Positions 51,814 to 63,623 of a stretch of 64,000 nt of DNA are shown here, piece by piece; the first letter of the stretch is position 1, and each line of letters opens with the position of its first letter. The position numbers were made by a program, and so were the translations under genes. The notes beneath the pieces were generated by a model. It was given only the letters and a program-made list of their open reading frames with translations. It was not told the DNA's origin and ran no database searches. The stretch comes from Buchnera aphidicola (Cinara laricifoliae) (GTDB taxonomy: Bacteria; Pseudomonadota; Gammaproteobacteria; Enterobacterales; Enterobacteriaceae). Where the stretch lies: contig NZ_LR217717.1 of the NCBI RefSeq assembly GCF_900698945.1, forward strand, positions 310,001 through 374,000. The letters are read 5' to 3'.

Positions 51814-52926
51814 ATGGAATATCAAATATTATCTAATAAATGGCGACCACAAAATTTTGATCAAATCGTAGGACATAAATATATAATTCGTATATTAAAA
51901 AATAGTCTAGACTTAAAAAGGATTCATCAATCATGGTTATTTTCTGGAATACACGGAATAGGAAAAACTACTATAGCTAGAATATTAGCTAAAAGTTTAA
52001 ATTGCGAAAACGGAATTACATCTAAACCATGTCGAATATGTAAAAATTGCGTTTCAATAGAAAAAGGAAATTTTTTAGATTTTATAGAACTAGATGCAGC
52101 CTCCAAAACAAAAGTAGAAGATATTAAAATAATATTAGATTCAACAAAATACCCTCCTATTCAAGGAAGATTTAAAATTTATTTAATTGATGAAATACAT
52201 ATGCTATCAAAAAATAGTTTTAATGCATTGTTGAAAATTCTAGAAGAACCACCAAAATATATAAAATTTATATTAGCAACTACACATTTAAAAAAAATAC
52301 CAAACACTATTATTTCTCGTTGTCTCCATATAAATTTACCTGTTATTACAAATAAAAATATTTCTGATTATTTGAATAATCAATTAAAAAAAGAAAATAT
52401 TAAAATAAATAAAGAAATATTAAATGTAATTTCTAATTACGCACAAGGAAGCCTTAGAAATGCAATTAATGCTCTTGAATTAACTCTCTGTTTAAATAAA
52501 AAAAACCAAATAAAAATAAAAAATATTACTAAATTATTAGGAATATTTGATAAAAAAAATATACTATTACTAGCAATTAATATTATTAATAATGATATAG
52601 ATAATATATTAAAAATAATAGATGATGCAGAACAAAAAGGAATACAGTACAATAACATTGTACTATCATTAATTACTTTTTTTCATGATTTATCTATCAT
52701 AAAAATTATGATATCGAAAAAAAAATATTCAACAGATAAATTATCGAAATATGATAAAATTATCTATACTTTATCTAAAAATATTCTATTTAAAGATATC
52801 CAAATGTATTGTAAAATATTAATTCAAGGAGAAAAATATTTAAGATATGCTCCTAATCCTAAAATTGGTATTGAAATAATATTATTTCAAATATATCAAT
52901 ATATAAAAGATACACAAAATATATAA
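51814..52926 (+). CDS. dnaX: DNA polymerase III subunit gamma, short form only
   Basis: Clamp-loader motor. It has 370 residues, against 643 (tau) and 431 (gamma) in E. coli. Walker A GIHGIGKTT, the zinc cysteines CENGITSKPCRICKNC, Walker B YLIDEIHML and sensor 1 LLKILEEPPK are intact. The protein stops after domain III, so the tau domains contacting DnaB and the polymerase alpha subunit are missing and no -1 frameshift product can be made. GGAG precedes the ATG. ybaB follows 62 bases later, as in E. coli. Confidence 0.96.
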   Translation: MEYQILSNKWRPQNFDQIVGHKYIIRILKNSLDLKRIHQSWLFSGIHGIGKTTIARILAKSLNCENGITSKPCRICKNCVSIEKGNFLDFIELDAASKTKVEDIKIILDSTKYPPIQGRFKIYLIDEIHMLSKNSFNALLKILEEPPKYIKFILATTHLKKIPNTIISRCLHINLPVITNKNISDYLNNQLKKENIKINKEILNVISNYAQGSLRNAINALELTLCLNKKNQIKIKNITKLLGIFDKKNILLLAINIINNDIDNILKIIDDAEQKGIQYNNIVLSLITFFHDLSIIKIMISKKKYSTDKLSKYDKIIYTLSKNILFKDIQMYCKILIQGEKYLRYAPNPKIGIEIILFQIYQYIKDTQNI

Positions 52927-52988
52927 TTAAATAAATCTATAAACAATTAATATTAATGTAATATTCAACTTAATAAAAAAGAAAAATT

Positions 52989-53306
52989 ATGTTTACTAAT
53001 GAAAAAATTAATGAAATCATGAAACAAGCTAAAAAAATACAAGAAAATATCGAAAAAATAAAAAAAGATATTAATACAACTAATATCATAGGAAAATCAG
53101 GAGCTGATTTAGTCTCTATAGTCATGAATGGAAACTACGCTTGTAAATCTATCTCAATAAACGATGAGTTATGGAACGAAAATAATAAATTATTATTACA
53201 AGACTTAATTGTTGCAGCAATTAACGATGCTGTAAAAAAAATTTCAAAACTACAACAAAAAAAAATGCTAATAAATCCTGAATTTATAAAATCAGAAAAT
53301 AAATAA
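52989..53306 (+). CDS. ybaB: nucleoid-associated protein YbaB/EbfC
   Basis: Small dimeric DNA-binding protein encoded next to dnaX in most proteobacteria. It has 105 residues (E. coli 109). A coiled N-terminal helix (MKQAKKIQENIEKIKKD) and a core with VMNGNYACKSISIND then LQDLIVAAINDAVKKI match the family. Exact function is uncertain. Confidence 0.94.
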   Translation: MFTNEKINEIMKQAKKIQENIEKIKKDINTTNIIGKSGADLVSIVMNGNYACKSISINDELWNENNKLLLQDLIVAAINDAVKKISKLQQKKMLINPEFIKSENK

Positions 53307-53325
53307 AATAAATAATTCTTTAATA

Positions 53326-53354
53326 TTGAAAAAATCAGTTATAATATATAAAAT
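53326..53354 (+). promoter_or_regulatory. candidate promoter of htpG
   Basis: TTGAAA (53326-53331), a 17-base spacer and TAAAAT (53349-53354), about 50 bases before the htpG start. Sigma-70-like by eye. In such A/T-rich DNA chance matches are frequent, and the sigma-32 -10 element is not seen. Confidence 0.35.
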
Positions 53355-53405
53355 AAAATATTATTTTCTAATACATATATCTTTTAAAAAATTATGGGAT
53401 TAAAA

Positions 53406-55280
53406 ATGAACGATAATAACAAAAAAATTCATATCTTTCGGTCAGAAGTAAAAGAACTATTACATCTTATGATTCATTCATTATACTCTAATAAAGAAAT
53501 TTTTTTAAGAGAACTAATATCTAATTCATCTGATGCAATAGAAAAAATAAGATTTGAAAAACTATATAATCCAGAAAAATATACAAAAAACTTATATATT
53601 CCTAAAATACAAATTTCTATCAATAAAAAAGAAAAAAAAATTATTATTTCTGATAATGGAATTGGAATGACTTCTCAAGAAGTTATAAAAAACTTAGGCA
53701 CAATAGCTAAATCCGGAACAAAATCTTTTTTAAACCAAATTCAAAATATTAAAAATAAAGAAAAAAATGAATTTATTGGTCAATTTGGCGTAGGATTTTA
53801 TTCATCCTTCATAGTTTCTGATATCGTATCTGTATATACTAAACATGCGTCAAATAAAACAAAATACGGAACATTATGGATTTCAAAAGGAAAAGGAGAA
53901 TATTCGGTAGAAACAGTTCATATGGAAGAATATGGTACAAAAATTATTTTATCACTTAAACCATCAGAACAAGAATTTTTAGAAAACTGGAAAATTAAGC
54001 AAATAATAAAAAAATATTCTGATCATATCTCAATACCTATAGAAATAGAAAATTATGACGAAAAAACTAAAACTATTTCTTGGGAAAAAATTAACGAAGC
54101 ACAAGCTTTATGGACTCAAAATAAAAATAATATAACAAAAGAATCTTATCAAAAATTTTATACATATATCACACATGATACAGAAAAACCATTAATATGG
54201 AGCCACAATAAAGTTGAAGGTAAACAAGAATATATTAATTTGTTATATATTCCAAAAAAAGCAACATGGGATATGTGGCATCGTGAAAACAAACATGGAT
54301 TAAAATTATATGTAAAACATGTTTTTATTATGGATGAAGCAACGCAATTCTTACCTAACTATTTACGTTTTGTAAAGGGAATTATAGATTCTCAAGATTT
54401 ACCTCTAAATATTTCTAGAGAAATACTACAAGATAGTGCTGTAACTCATATTTTACGTAAAACATTAACTAAACGTATTTTAAAAATGTTAGATAACCTC
54501 TCTATACAAAACAATAAGAAATACCAAAAATTTTGGAATATATTTGGATTAGTTATAAAAGAAGGTATCGCTGAAGATTCTGAAAATCAAAAAATAATTG
54601 CTAATTTATTAAGATTTTCATCAATACAAACTAATAATAAAGAACAAAATTTATCATTAAAAAAATATACTGAAAATATGATTACAGAACAAAAAAAAAT
54701 ATATTTCATTACCTCTGATAGCTATAAATCTGCTCTAAATAGTCCACATTTAGAGATATTTAAAGACAAAAATATTGACGTATTATTATTATCGGATAAA
54801 ATTGATGAATGGATGATGAATTATCTAACTGAATTTAATAATATAAAATTCCAATCAGTTAGCAAAGCTGATGATTCTCTTGAAAAATTAATTTCAACAA
54901 AAAACAATGATAATAATGATAATGAATTAAACAATTTTATTGCAAAAATAAAAAAAATATTAAATAATAAAATTAAAGATGCTCGAATAACATATCGGTT
55001 AAAAAATACACCAGCAATAGTTTTAACAGATTCTAACGATATGAGTACACAAATGGCAAAAATATTTAGTGCCGCAGGACAACCTATACCAAAAATAAAA
55101 TATATATTAGAAATTAATCCAACACATCCATTAATTAAAAAAATAAAAAAAGTAAAAAATGAACAAGAATTTTCTAATTGGATTGAATTGTTATTAGAGC
55201 AATCTATTTTAGCAGAAAAAGGTAGTTTAGATAATCCTCATATTTTTATCAATAGAATTAATAAATTATTTATATTATAA
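53406..55280 (+). CDS. htpG: molecular chaperone HtpG (Hsp90)
   Basis: ATP-dependent chaperone. From ATG 53406 it has 624 residues, as in E. coli. The upstream ATG 53394 adds four residues, but its GGGAT would serve as SD for 53406. The N-terminal ATPase shows ELISNSSDAIEK, ISDNGIGM, GTIAKSG and GQFGVGFYSSFIV. The middle domain includes PLNISREILQ with the catalytic Arg, and the C-terminal dimerisation domain is complete. Confidence 0.97.
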   Translation: MNDNNKKIHIFRSEVKELLHLMIHSLYSNKEIFLRELISNSSDAIEKIRFEKLYNPEKYTKNLYIPKIQISINKKEKKIIISDNGIGMTSQEVIKNLGTIAKSGTKSFLNQIQNIKNKEKNEFIGQFGVGFYSSFIVSDIVSVYTKHASNKTKYGTLWISKGKGEYSVETVHMEEYGTKIILSLKPSEQEFLENWKIKQIIKKYSDHISIPIEIENYDEKTKTISWEKINEAQALWTQNKNNITKESYQKFYTYITHDTEKPLIWSHNKVEGKQEYINLLYIPKKATWDMWHRENKHGLKLYVKHVFIMDEATQFLPNYLRFVKGIIDSQDLPLNISREILQDSAVTHILRKTLTKRILKMLDNLSIQNNKKYQKFWNIFGLVIKEGIAEDSENQKIIANLLRFSSIQTNNKEQNLSLKKYTENMITEQKKIYFITSDSYKSALNSPHLEIFKDKNIDVLLLSDKIDEWMMNYLTEFNNIKFQSVSKADDSLEKLISTKNNDNNDNELNNFIAKIKKILNNKIKDARITYRLKNTPAIVLTDSNDMSTQMAKIFSAAGQPIPKIKYILEINPTHPLIKKIKKVKNEQEFSNWIELLLEQSILAEKGSLDNPHIFINRINKLFIL

Positions 55281-55353
55281 ATATTTTAATACATAAAAAT
55301 TAATGTTATTTATATAGAATAAAAAAATCATTTTTTTGAGGAAAAACCTTATT

Positions 55354-56004
55354 ATGATACGTATTATTATGCTAGGAGCACCTGGAAGTGGAAAAGGAAC
55401 ACAAACACAATTATTATCAAAATATTTTTGTATACCTTTTATTTCAGCTGGAGAAATATTACGTCAAGAAATAAAAAAAAATGAAAAAAATAAAAACTAT
55501 ATAAAAAGTAAAATAAATAAAGGAAAATTAGTAAAAAATTCTTTTATTATCAAAATAATCAAGAAAAGAATTCAAAAAAAAATTTATTTGAATGGATTCA
55601 TACTAGATGGTTTTCCAAGAACTATTAAACAAGCAGAATCATTAAAAAATCAGATTAAAGTAAAATACATAATACATTTAAAAGTTAATTTAGAAAATAT
55701 TATTAATAGAATCGAAGGTAGGTTAATACATGAACCATCAGGTAGAACATATCATGAAACATTAAACCCGCCTCAAAAAAAAAACATAGATGATATAACA
55801 GGAGAGTTATTAACTAAAAGAAAAGATGATAATAAAGAAATTATTATTACAAGACTAAAAGAATACGAAATATATACTAAACCTTTAATAAAATGGTTTA
55901 AAGAAGAAAAATCAAAAAATAAAATCAAATACTTAGAAGTTAATTCTAATACATCTATTAATAATATTCACAAAGAAATAATAAAAAAGTTAAATATCCA
56001 ATAA
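55354..56004 (+). CDS. adk: adenylate kinase
   Basis: Interconverts ATP plus AMP and two ADP. It has 216 residues (E. coli 214). The ATG at 55354 was chosen: GAGGA lies 11 bases upstream and MIRIIMLGAPGSGKGT aligns with the E. coli start. The longer frame from TTG 55336 would include the SD. P-loop GAPGSGKGT, NMP-binding ISAGEILR, LILDGFPRT-type LDGFPRT and the LID GRLIHEPSGRTYH are present. It is followed by tRNA-Arg on the other strand. Confidence 0.97.
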   Translation: MIRIIMLGAPGSGKGTQTQLLSKYFCIPFISAGEILRQEIKKNEKNKNYIKSKINKGKLVKNSFIIKIIKKRIQKKIYLNGFILDGFPRTIKQAESLKNQIKVKYIIHLKVNLENIINRIEGRLIHEPSGRTYHETLNPPQKKNIDDITGELLTKRKDDNKEIIITRLKEYEIYTKPLIKWFKEEKSKNKIKYLEVNSNTSINNIHKEIIKKLNIQ

Positions 56005-56022
56005 ATAAAATAATTAAATTTT

Positions 56023-56097
56023 TGCGCTCTACAGGAATCGAACCTGTAACCTACAGCTTAGAAGGCTGTTGCTCTATCCAAATTGAGCTAAGAGCGC
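56023..56097 (-). tRNA. tRNA-Arg (UCU)
   Basis: A 75-base cloverleaf on the minus strand. Acceptor arms GCGCTCT / AGAGCGC, anticodon loop CTTCTAA (anticodon UCU, reading AGA/AGG), and T arm CAGGTTCGATTCCTG. CCA is not encoded. AGA is probably the main Arg codon in such A/T-rich genes. Confidence 0.93.
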
Positions 56098-56406
56098 GAA
56101 AAAAATTTTATGTACTATCTATTTAATAATATTAATTATATCAACAATATAAATTATTATAAATAAAAATTTATATTTTATAAATATCTATAACAATATA
56201 TTATTAGACATATCAAATAAACTAATAAAAATATAAATTATATAATTTTTATTTTTATTAGTTTATAAAAATAAAAGATTTAGAAAAATAAATAAAAATA
56301 TTTTAAAATTAAATTAACAATTTAAGATATTTAATGGTATTTAATATATATCGTTAAAATTTTTTACATAAAAATATTTTACTACTATAAAAATAAAATC
56401 ATATAT
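56098..56406. other. tRNA-Arg upstream / cysS downstream spacer
   Basis: 309 A/T-rich bases with no gene seen. It should include the promoter of the minus-strand tRNA-Arg and the 3' end of the cysS transcript. Confidence 0.45.
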
Positions 56407-57822
56407 TTAAAATTTATTGATAAATGTATAAGTAGAATCAATATGATTATCTTCTACAATCACTCCTAATGTCAATAACTTTTTCCTAATAATATCTGCT
56501 AAATACCATTTCTTATCTAATCGATAACTATTACGCATGCGTACTAATTTTTTAACAATAAAAATATCAACCATAGATTTACGACAATTAGGAAATAAAA
56601 AATTTTTAGGATTATGGTATAATAAACCTAATACATTACCAAAAGCAACAAGATCATGAGCTAAAATATTCGCTAAAAAAATATTATTTTTTTTAGTCTT
56701 ATTAATATATTGAGATAGTCTCTGCAATACAAAACATGCCTGAGGAGTATTAAAATCATCATTCATAGCAGCATAAAACTGATTTTTAAATATATTTCTT
56801 GTTTTAATTTCATAATTGTTTGGTATAGAACAATCTATATTACAATTTAATAATGAAGTATATATTTTACGCAATATATTATTTGACAAATATAATTGTT
56901 TTTCTGTAAAAGACAAAGGATGACGATAATGTGTCAATAAAACATAATATCTAATCACTTCAGAATCATATTTTTCTAATAAATAACGTATAAAAATAGT
57001 ATTTGATAATGATTTTGACATTTTTTGCTTATTAACCATAACCATACCAACATGAACCCAAAAAGGAATAGAAAACGAATTATTTAAACTTTTTAATTGT
57101 ACAATTTCATTTTCATGATGCGGAAATAATAAATCAATACCACCCCCATGAATATTTACATTATTTTTAAAAAATTTATTAATAATTGCGGAGCATTCAA
57201 TGTGCCAACCAGGTCGACCAGGACCCCAAGGAGACATCCAAAATGGATCGGAGCAATTTTTATTATGTTTCCATAAAACAAAATCATTAGAATTATTTAT
57301 ATTAGAAGAAAAACGAGATATAAATTCATTATAAAAACAATTATTTATTCTATGAGATAATAATCCATAATTTTTATGTTTATTAATTGAAAATAATATG
57401 TCTTTATTGTCATCAATATAAGCATATTTATTTTTTAATAAAATATCAATAATAGATATTATATCTTTCATACACTCAGTTACGCGAGGTTCACAATCAG
57501 GAATTTTTAAATTTAAAGATAAAAAATCTTCATTCATTAACTTAATCATACGTTCAACAAATAAATTAATGGATTCTTTTTGTTTATTTGCTTTATTAAT
57601 AATTTTGTCATCAATATCAGTAATATTACGTAAATAAAAAACATTATAACCTATATGTTCTAAATAACGTATTATAATATCAAAGACCAAAAAAGTACGT
57701 GCATGACCAATATGACATAAATCATATACTGTCACACCACATACATAAATATTAATAATTTTTGTATATAAAAATTTAAATTTCTCTTTTTTTTTCGTTA
57801 AAGTATTAAAAATTTTTAACAT
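56407..57822 (-). CDS. cysS: cysteinyl-tRNA synthetase
   Basis: Class I zinc synthetase for tRNA-Cys. It has 471 residues from the ATG at 57822 (E. coli 461). I chose this start because MLKIFNTLTKKKE aligns with E. coli MLKIFNTLTRQKE and AAGAG lies upstream; the longer frame to 57849 adds nine residues. The zinc/HIGH region is YVCGVTVYDLCHIGHAR. Further zinc ligands are in GWHIECSA and FPHHENE, and KMSKS is in KQKMSKSLSN. Confidence 0.97.
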   Translation of the reverse strand: MLKIFNTLTKKKEKFKFLYTKIINIYVCGVTVYDLCHIGHARTFLVFDIIIRYLEHIGYNVFYLRNITDIDDKIINKANKQKESINLFVERMIKLMNEDFLSLNLKIPDCEPRVTECMKDIISIIDILLKNKYAYIDDNKDILFSINKHKNYGLLSHRINNCFYNEFISRFSSNINNSNDFVLWKHNKNCSDPFWMSPWGPGRPGWHIECSAIINKFFKNNVNIHGGGIDLLFPHHENEIVQLKSLNNSFSIPFWVHVGMVMVNKQKMSKSLSNTIFIRYLLEKYDSEVIRYYVLLTHYRHPLSFTEKQLYLSNNILRKIYTSLLNCNIDCSIPNNYEIKTRNIFKNQFYAAMNDDFNTPQACFVLQRLSQYINKTKKNNIFLANILAHDLVAFGNVLGLLYHNPKNFLFPNCRKSMVDIFIVKKLVRMRNSYRLDKKWYLADIIRKKLLTLGVIVEDNHIDSTYTFINKF

Positions 57823-58022
57823 ACTAATACTCTTAATATATAATAACAAAATTTATATAAAAAATTTATTTTTAAAATATTTTAAATAAAATATATATAT
57901 TGTTTTATTTAATTATCAAAATGAAATATAATATATAAAAATTCACTTAAAAAGAATTTAACTGAAAATTAAATCTAAAAAAATATTAAAATTAAATAAA
58001 TGAATCAAATAAGAGAATAATA

Positions 58023-58286
58023 ATGAATAATAAACTAGAAAAAATATTAAAATTTCCCTGTACATTCACTTATAAAGTAATAGGTCTTGCACAACCTGAA
58101 TTGACAAATAATATAATTAAGATTATACAAACACACATACCTGGAGATTATGCACCACAAATAAAATCGAGTAACAAAGGAACATATTTATCAATATCTA
58201 TAACAATTTGTGCACAAAATTTTAAACAAATAAAAAATTTATACAAAGAACTCAGTAAGATTCATTTAGTTAGAATGGTTTTATAA
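58023..58286 (+). CDS. ybeD: DUF493 family protein YbeD
   Basis: Small ACT-like protein of unknown function, linked in E. coli to the dacA-ybeD-lipB region. It has 87 residues, as in E. coli. FPCTFTYKVIGLAQPEL, HIPGDYAPQIKSSNKGTY and LSKIHLVRMVL are unmistakable. Here it stands alone, without lipB or dacA next to it. A GC-rich hairpin follows. Confidence 0.95.
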   Translation: MNNKLEKILKFPCTFTYKVIGLAQPELTNNIIKIIQTHIPGDYAPQIKSSNKGTYLSISITICAQNFKQIKNLYKELSKIHLVRMVL

Positions 58287-58293
58287 ACGATTT

Positions 58294-58324
58294 TGCGATG
58301 CGAAATTTTAAAATCCGCACCGCA
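58294..58324. terminator. GC-rich hairpin between ybeD and cspE
   Basis: TGCGATGCG (58294-58302) pairs with CGCACCGCA (58316-58324) apart from one central A-C mismatch; the loop contains ATTTTAAAAT. The stem is far richer in G+C than its surroundings and sits between convergent ybeD and cspE, so it probably terminates both. No clear U tract is present on the plus strand; on the minus strand AAAATCG follows. Confidence 0.55.
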
Positions 58325-58370
58325 CAAATACCACTAATATGTAATTTAAATAAAATATTTAGATATTTTA

Positions 58371-58580
58371 TTATAAACTAACAACGTTAGCAGCTGACGG
58401 CCCTTTTGCGCCTTCGGTAATTTCGAATTCAACACTTTGACCTTCTGCCAAAGTTTTAAATCCGTTGCTTTGGATAGCAGAAAAATGAACAAAAACATCT
58501 TTGCTTCCATCTTCCGGTGTAATGAAACCAAAACCTTTAGATTCATTAAACCACTTTACATTACCTTTAATCTTGGACAT
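58371..58580 (-). CDS. cspE: cold-shock-like RNA chaperone CspE
   Basis: Single OB-fold nucleic-acid-binding protein with antitermination/RNA chaperone activity. It has 69 residues. RNP1 is KGFGFI and RNP2 VFVHF. From memory it differs from E. coli CspE at only about five positions, and it matches CspE better than CspC ([16 protein letters not shown]). It is clearly richer in G+C than neighbouring genes, as expected from very strong protein conservation. It lies downstream of the rrn unit on the same strand. Confidence 0.96.
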   Translation of the reverse strand: MSKIKGNVKWFNESKGFGFITPEDGSKDVFVHFSAIQSNGFKTLAEGQSVEFEITEGAKGPSAANVVSL

Positions 58581-58693
58581 CTATATATTACCTTAAAATT
58601 AAAAATGTAAACTAAAACTTATACCTATAGTAGCTATACTATTTATAAATAATAAATCTATTATATATTAATATATATAATATATAAAATAAT

Positions 58694-58720
58694 AAATATT
58701 TTATTAATAATAAAATATTT
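58694..58720 (-). terminator. possible terminator of the 23S-5S unit
   Basis: Perfect 12-bp inverted repeat AAATATTTTATT / AATAAAATATTT with a 3-base loop, between 5S rRNA and cspE. In the transcribed direction it is followed by ATTATTTTAT. The stem is pure A/T, so the call rests on length and position. Confidence 0.4.
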
Positions 58721-58802
58721 CCATTAAAGTTAAAATTTAAAAACAATAGATATAAATAAGAATATAAAAAATTAAAAAATATGATAGAAAATTAAAAATA
58801 AT

Positions 58803-58919
58803 ACCTGGCAATGTCCTACTCTCACACAAGGAGACCTTGTACTACCATCGGCGTTGAAACGTTTCACTTCTGAGTTCGAAATGGATTCAGGTGGTTCCAT
58901 AACACTATTGTTGCCAGGT
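58803..58919 (-). rRNA. rrf: 5S ribosomal RNA
   Basis: About 117 bases. The ends ACCTGGCA / TGCCAGGT pair to form helix I. Conserved internal sequences on the minus strand are CGAACTCAGAAGTGAAAC and GCCGATGGTAGTA. It directly follows the 23S 3' processing stem. Confidence 0.95.
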
Positions 58920-58925
58920 TTTATT

Positions 58926-58950
58926 TTTAGAAAAACACCTCTGGTGTTGT

Positions 58951-58961
<11 letters not shown>
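58926..58961 (-). other. 3' arm of the 23S processing stem
   Basis: It pairs with 61873-61908: 16 bp (TTTTAGAAAAACACCT and complement), a small internal loop, then 14 bp (TTGTAAGGTTAAGT and complement). This matches the RNase III processing stem enclosing 23S rRNA. Confidence 0.85.
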
Positions 58962-61872
<2,911 letters not shown>

Positions 61873-61880
<8 letters not shown>

Positions 61881-61908
61881 TTACAACCCACAGGTGTTTT
61901 TCTAAAAT
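61873..61908 (-). other. 5' arm of the 23S processing stem
   Basis: Partner of 58926-58961. The innermost GGTTAAG overlaps the mature 23S 5' end, as in other enterobacteria. Confidence 0.85.
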
Positions 61909-62017
61909 TTCTATCATATCCAAATTTTTAAAGAACTTAACTATTAATCTGTTTCAGATTAAACAAAATAATTATATCATATAATTTTTTTTTAGTATAC
62001 AAAAATATTTTTAATTT

Positions 62018-62089
62018 TGTCCTCTAGGGGATTTGAACCCCTGTTGCCGCCGTGAAAGGGCGATGTCCTAACCACTAGACGAAGAGGAC
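62018..62089 (-). tRNA. tRNA-Glu (UUC)
   Basis: A 72-base cloverleaf on the minus strand. Acceptor GTCCTCT / AGAGGAC, anticodon loop CTTTCAC (UUC), and T arm AGGGGTTCAAATCCCCT. CCA is not encoded. It lies upstream of 23S in the same transcript, the known tRNA-Glu-23S-5S layout. Confidence 0.95.
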
Positions 62090-62119
62090 ATAAAATATTT
62101 AATATAACTATTAATTTCA

Positions 62120-62147
62120 ATGTTACAGAATGTATTTAAAGTGTCAA
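62120..62147 (-). promoter_or_regulatory. promoter of the tRNA-Glu-23S-5S unit
   Basis: On the minus strand: TTGACA (62142-62147), a 16-base spacer and TAACAT (62120-62125), about 30 bases before tRNA-Glu. This is a near-consensus sigma-70 promoter with a perfect -35 hexamer. A/T-rich sequence upstream could act as an UP element. Confidence 0.75.
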
Positions 62148-62214
62148 GTCTTTTTTATAAAATTTATAAAAAAATATCAATTAAATAATTTATTTAAAAT
62201 ACTTATAAAATTAT

Positions 62215-63048
62215 TTATCTAATCAAATCAATATTTTTTTTAATATTTGGTAATATATTAAACCACGAATAACATGAATAAGCTGCTTGAGCAACTAACA
62301 TACCTAATCCATCTGAAATGTATTTACTGCCTAAAGATTTACATAATAATAAAAATGGAGTTAATATACGTTTTTTAGAATAAGATATATCATAACATCT
62401 AGTATCAGGAAAAACTAAATTTTTTGGAAAATCAGGAGATTGATTGAATAAACTACATGAAGTTACATTAATTATAATGTCAAAATTATTGATAAATGTA
62501 TTAGTTGAAAATAAAAAAATATTTCCGAAAATTTTAAATCTATCTACTAATTTAACTGCTTTACTAACCGTTCTATTCAATACAAATACAAAACATTTTT
62601 CTTGTAATAAATGATATATAATAGAATAAGCTGCTCCTCCAGAACCCAATAATAATACCCGAGACTGTTTTTTAATATACTTTAATCGTTTTAAATCAAA
62701 AATTAAACCCATACCATCAGTATTATCTCCTAAAACATTTCGATCTGATAATTTTACTAATGTATTAATAGAACCTGAAATTTTTGCTATTTTTGTATAT
62801 TTGTTTGGTATAACAAACGATTTTCTTTTAAATGGTACTGTAATGTTACATCCAGAACCTCCATTTTTAAAAAAATTTGCTACTTTAGTAAAAAAATTTG
62901 ATTTTGTACACAAAAAAGAGTTATAATTATAATTAATTTTTATCTCTTTAGAAAAATTACTATGTATTAATGGAGATAAAGAATGATTTACTGGATTACC
63001 AAATAAAGCAATATAACTTATTTTTTTTGTAGAATCGTTTATATTCAT
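62215..63048 (-). CDS. aroE: shikimate dehydrogenase
   Basis: NADPH-dependent reduction of 3-dehydroshikimate in the chorismate pathway for aromatic amino acids. It has 277 residues (E. coli 272). Substrate-site SLSPLIHS, the catalytic Lys in NITVPFKRKS, the Asp in GDNTDGMG and the nucleotide-binding LLLGSGGAAYSI are present. A GGAG-like TAGGAG lies upstream of the ATG. It sits immediately upstream of the rrn unit promoter and is divergent from def. Confidence 0.96.
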   Translation of the reverse strand: MNINDSTKKISYIALFGNPVNHSLSPLIHSNFSKEIKINYNYNSFLCTKSNFFTKVANFFKNGGSGCNITVPFKRKSFVIPNKYTKIAKISGSINTLVKLSDRNVLGDNTDGMGLIFDLKRLKYIKKQSRVLLLGSGGAAYSIIYHLLQEKCFVFVLNRTVSKAVKLVDRFKIFGNIFLFSTNTFINNFDIIINVTSCSLFNQSPDFPKNLVFPDTRCYDISYSKKRILTPFLLLCKSLGSKYISDGLGMLVAQAAYSCYSWFNILPNIKKNIDLIR

Positions 63049-63137
63049 ATTTACTCCTAATAGATAAATAATAACTGTGATATCAATAAAAATTCATATA
63101 AATCCATTAATATATTAAACTATATATAATATTATTT

Positions 63138-63587
63138 ATGTCAATACATAAAATTTTAAAATTTCCAGATTATCGTTTACGCTTAAAATCAAAACCAATA
63201 AGAAACATAAATAAACAAACAATACAAATTATATACGATATGTTTGATACTATGTATGCTAATAACGGAATCGGGTTAGCAGCACCACAAATTAATATAT
63301 TTAAGAAAATTATAGTAATTAGTTCACTTACATCAAATCAATCAGAATTAATTTTAATTAATCCTATTATTTTAAAAAAAAATAACAAATATATACATAC
63401 ACAAGAAGGTTGTTTATCTATACCTAATCAAACAGCTAAAATTAACAGATCTAGTTACATAAAAATACAAGCTTTTAATCATCTTGGTAAATTATTTATA
63501 TTAGAAGCTAGATCATTATTATCTATTTGTATTCAACATGAAATGGATCATCTAATCGGGAAATTATTTATAGATTATATAAATTAA
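63138..63587 (+). CDS. def: peptide deformylase, short C terminus
   Basis: Removes the N-formyl group from nascent proteins. It has 149 residues (E. coli 169). The three deformylase motifs are intact: GIGLAAPQ, EGCLS with the metal Cys, and QHEMDHLIG with the HEXXH His pair and Glu. The protein stops right after GKLFIDYIN, so about 20 residues of the C-terminal helix are missing, though the core is complete. It is the first gene of the def-fmt pair. Confidence 0.96.
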   Translation: MSIHKILKFPDYRLRLKSKPIRNINKQTIQIIYDMFDTMYANNGIGLAAPQINIFKKIIVISSLTSNQSELILINPIILKKNNKYIHTQEGCLSIPNQTAKINRSSYIKIQAFNHLGKLFILEARSLLSICIQHEMDHLIGKLFIDYIN

Positions 63588-63623
63588 TATATCTTCTAAA
63601 AAATAAATTATCATATTTATTAT

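Noticed and set aside
58346-58546. 66-codon minus-strand frame overlapping cspE
   Set aside because: Shadow of cspE in another frame; cspE itself is nearly identical to E. coli CspE.
58371-58580. cspE as a transferred gene because of its higher G+C
   Set aside because: Extreme protein conservation explains the composition, and orthologues sit at the same place in Buchnera.
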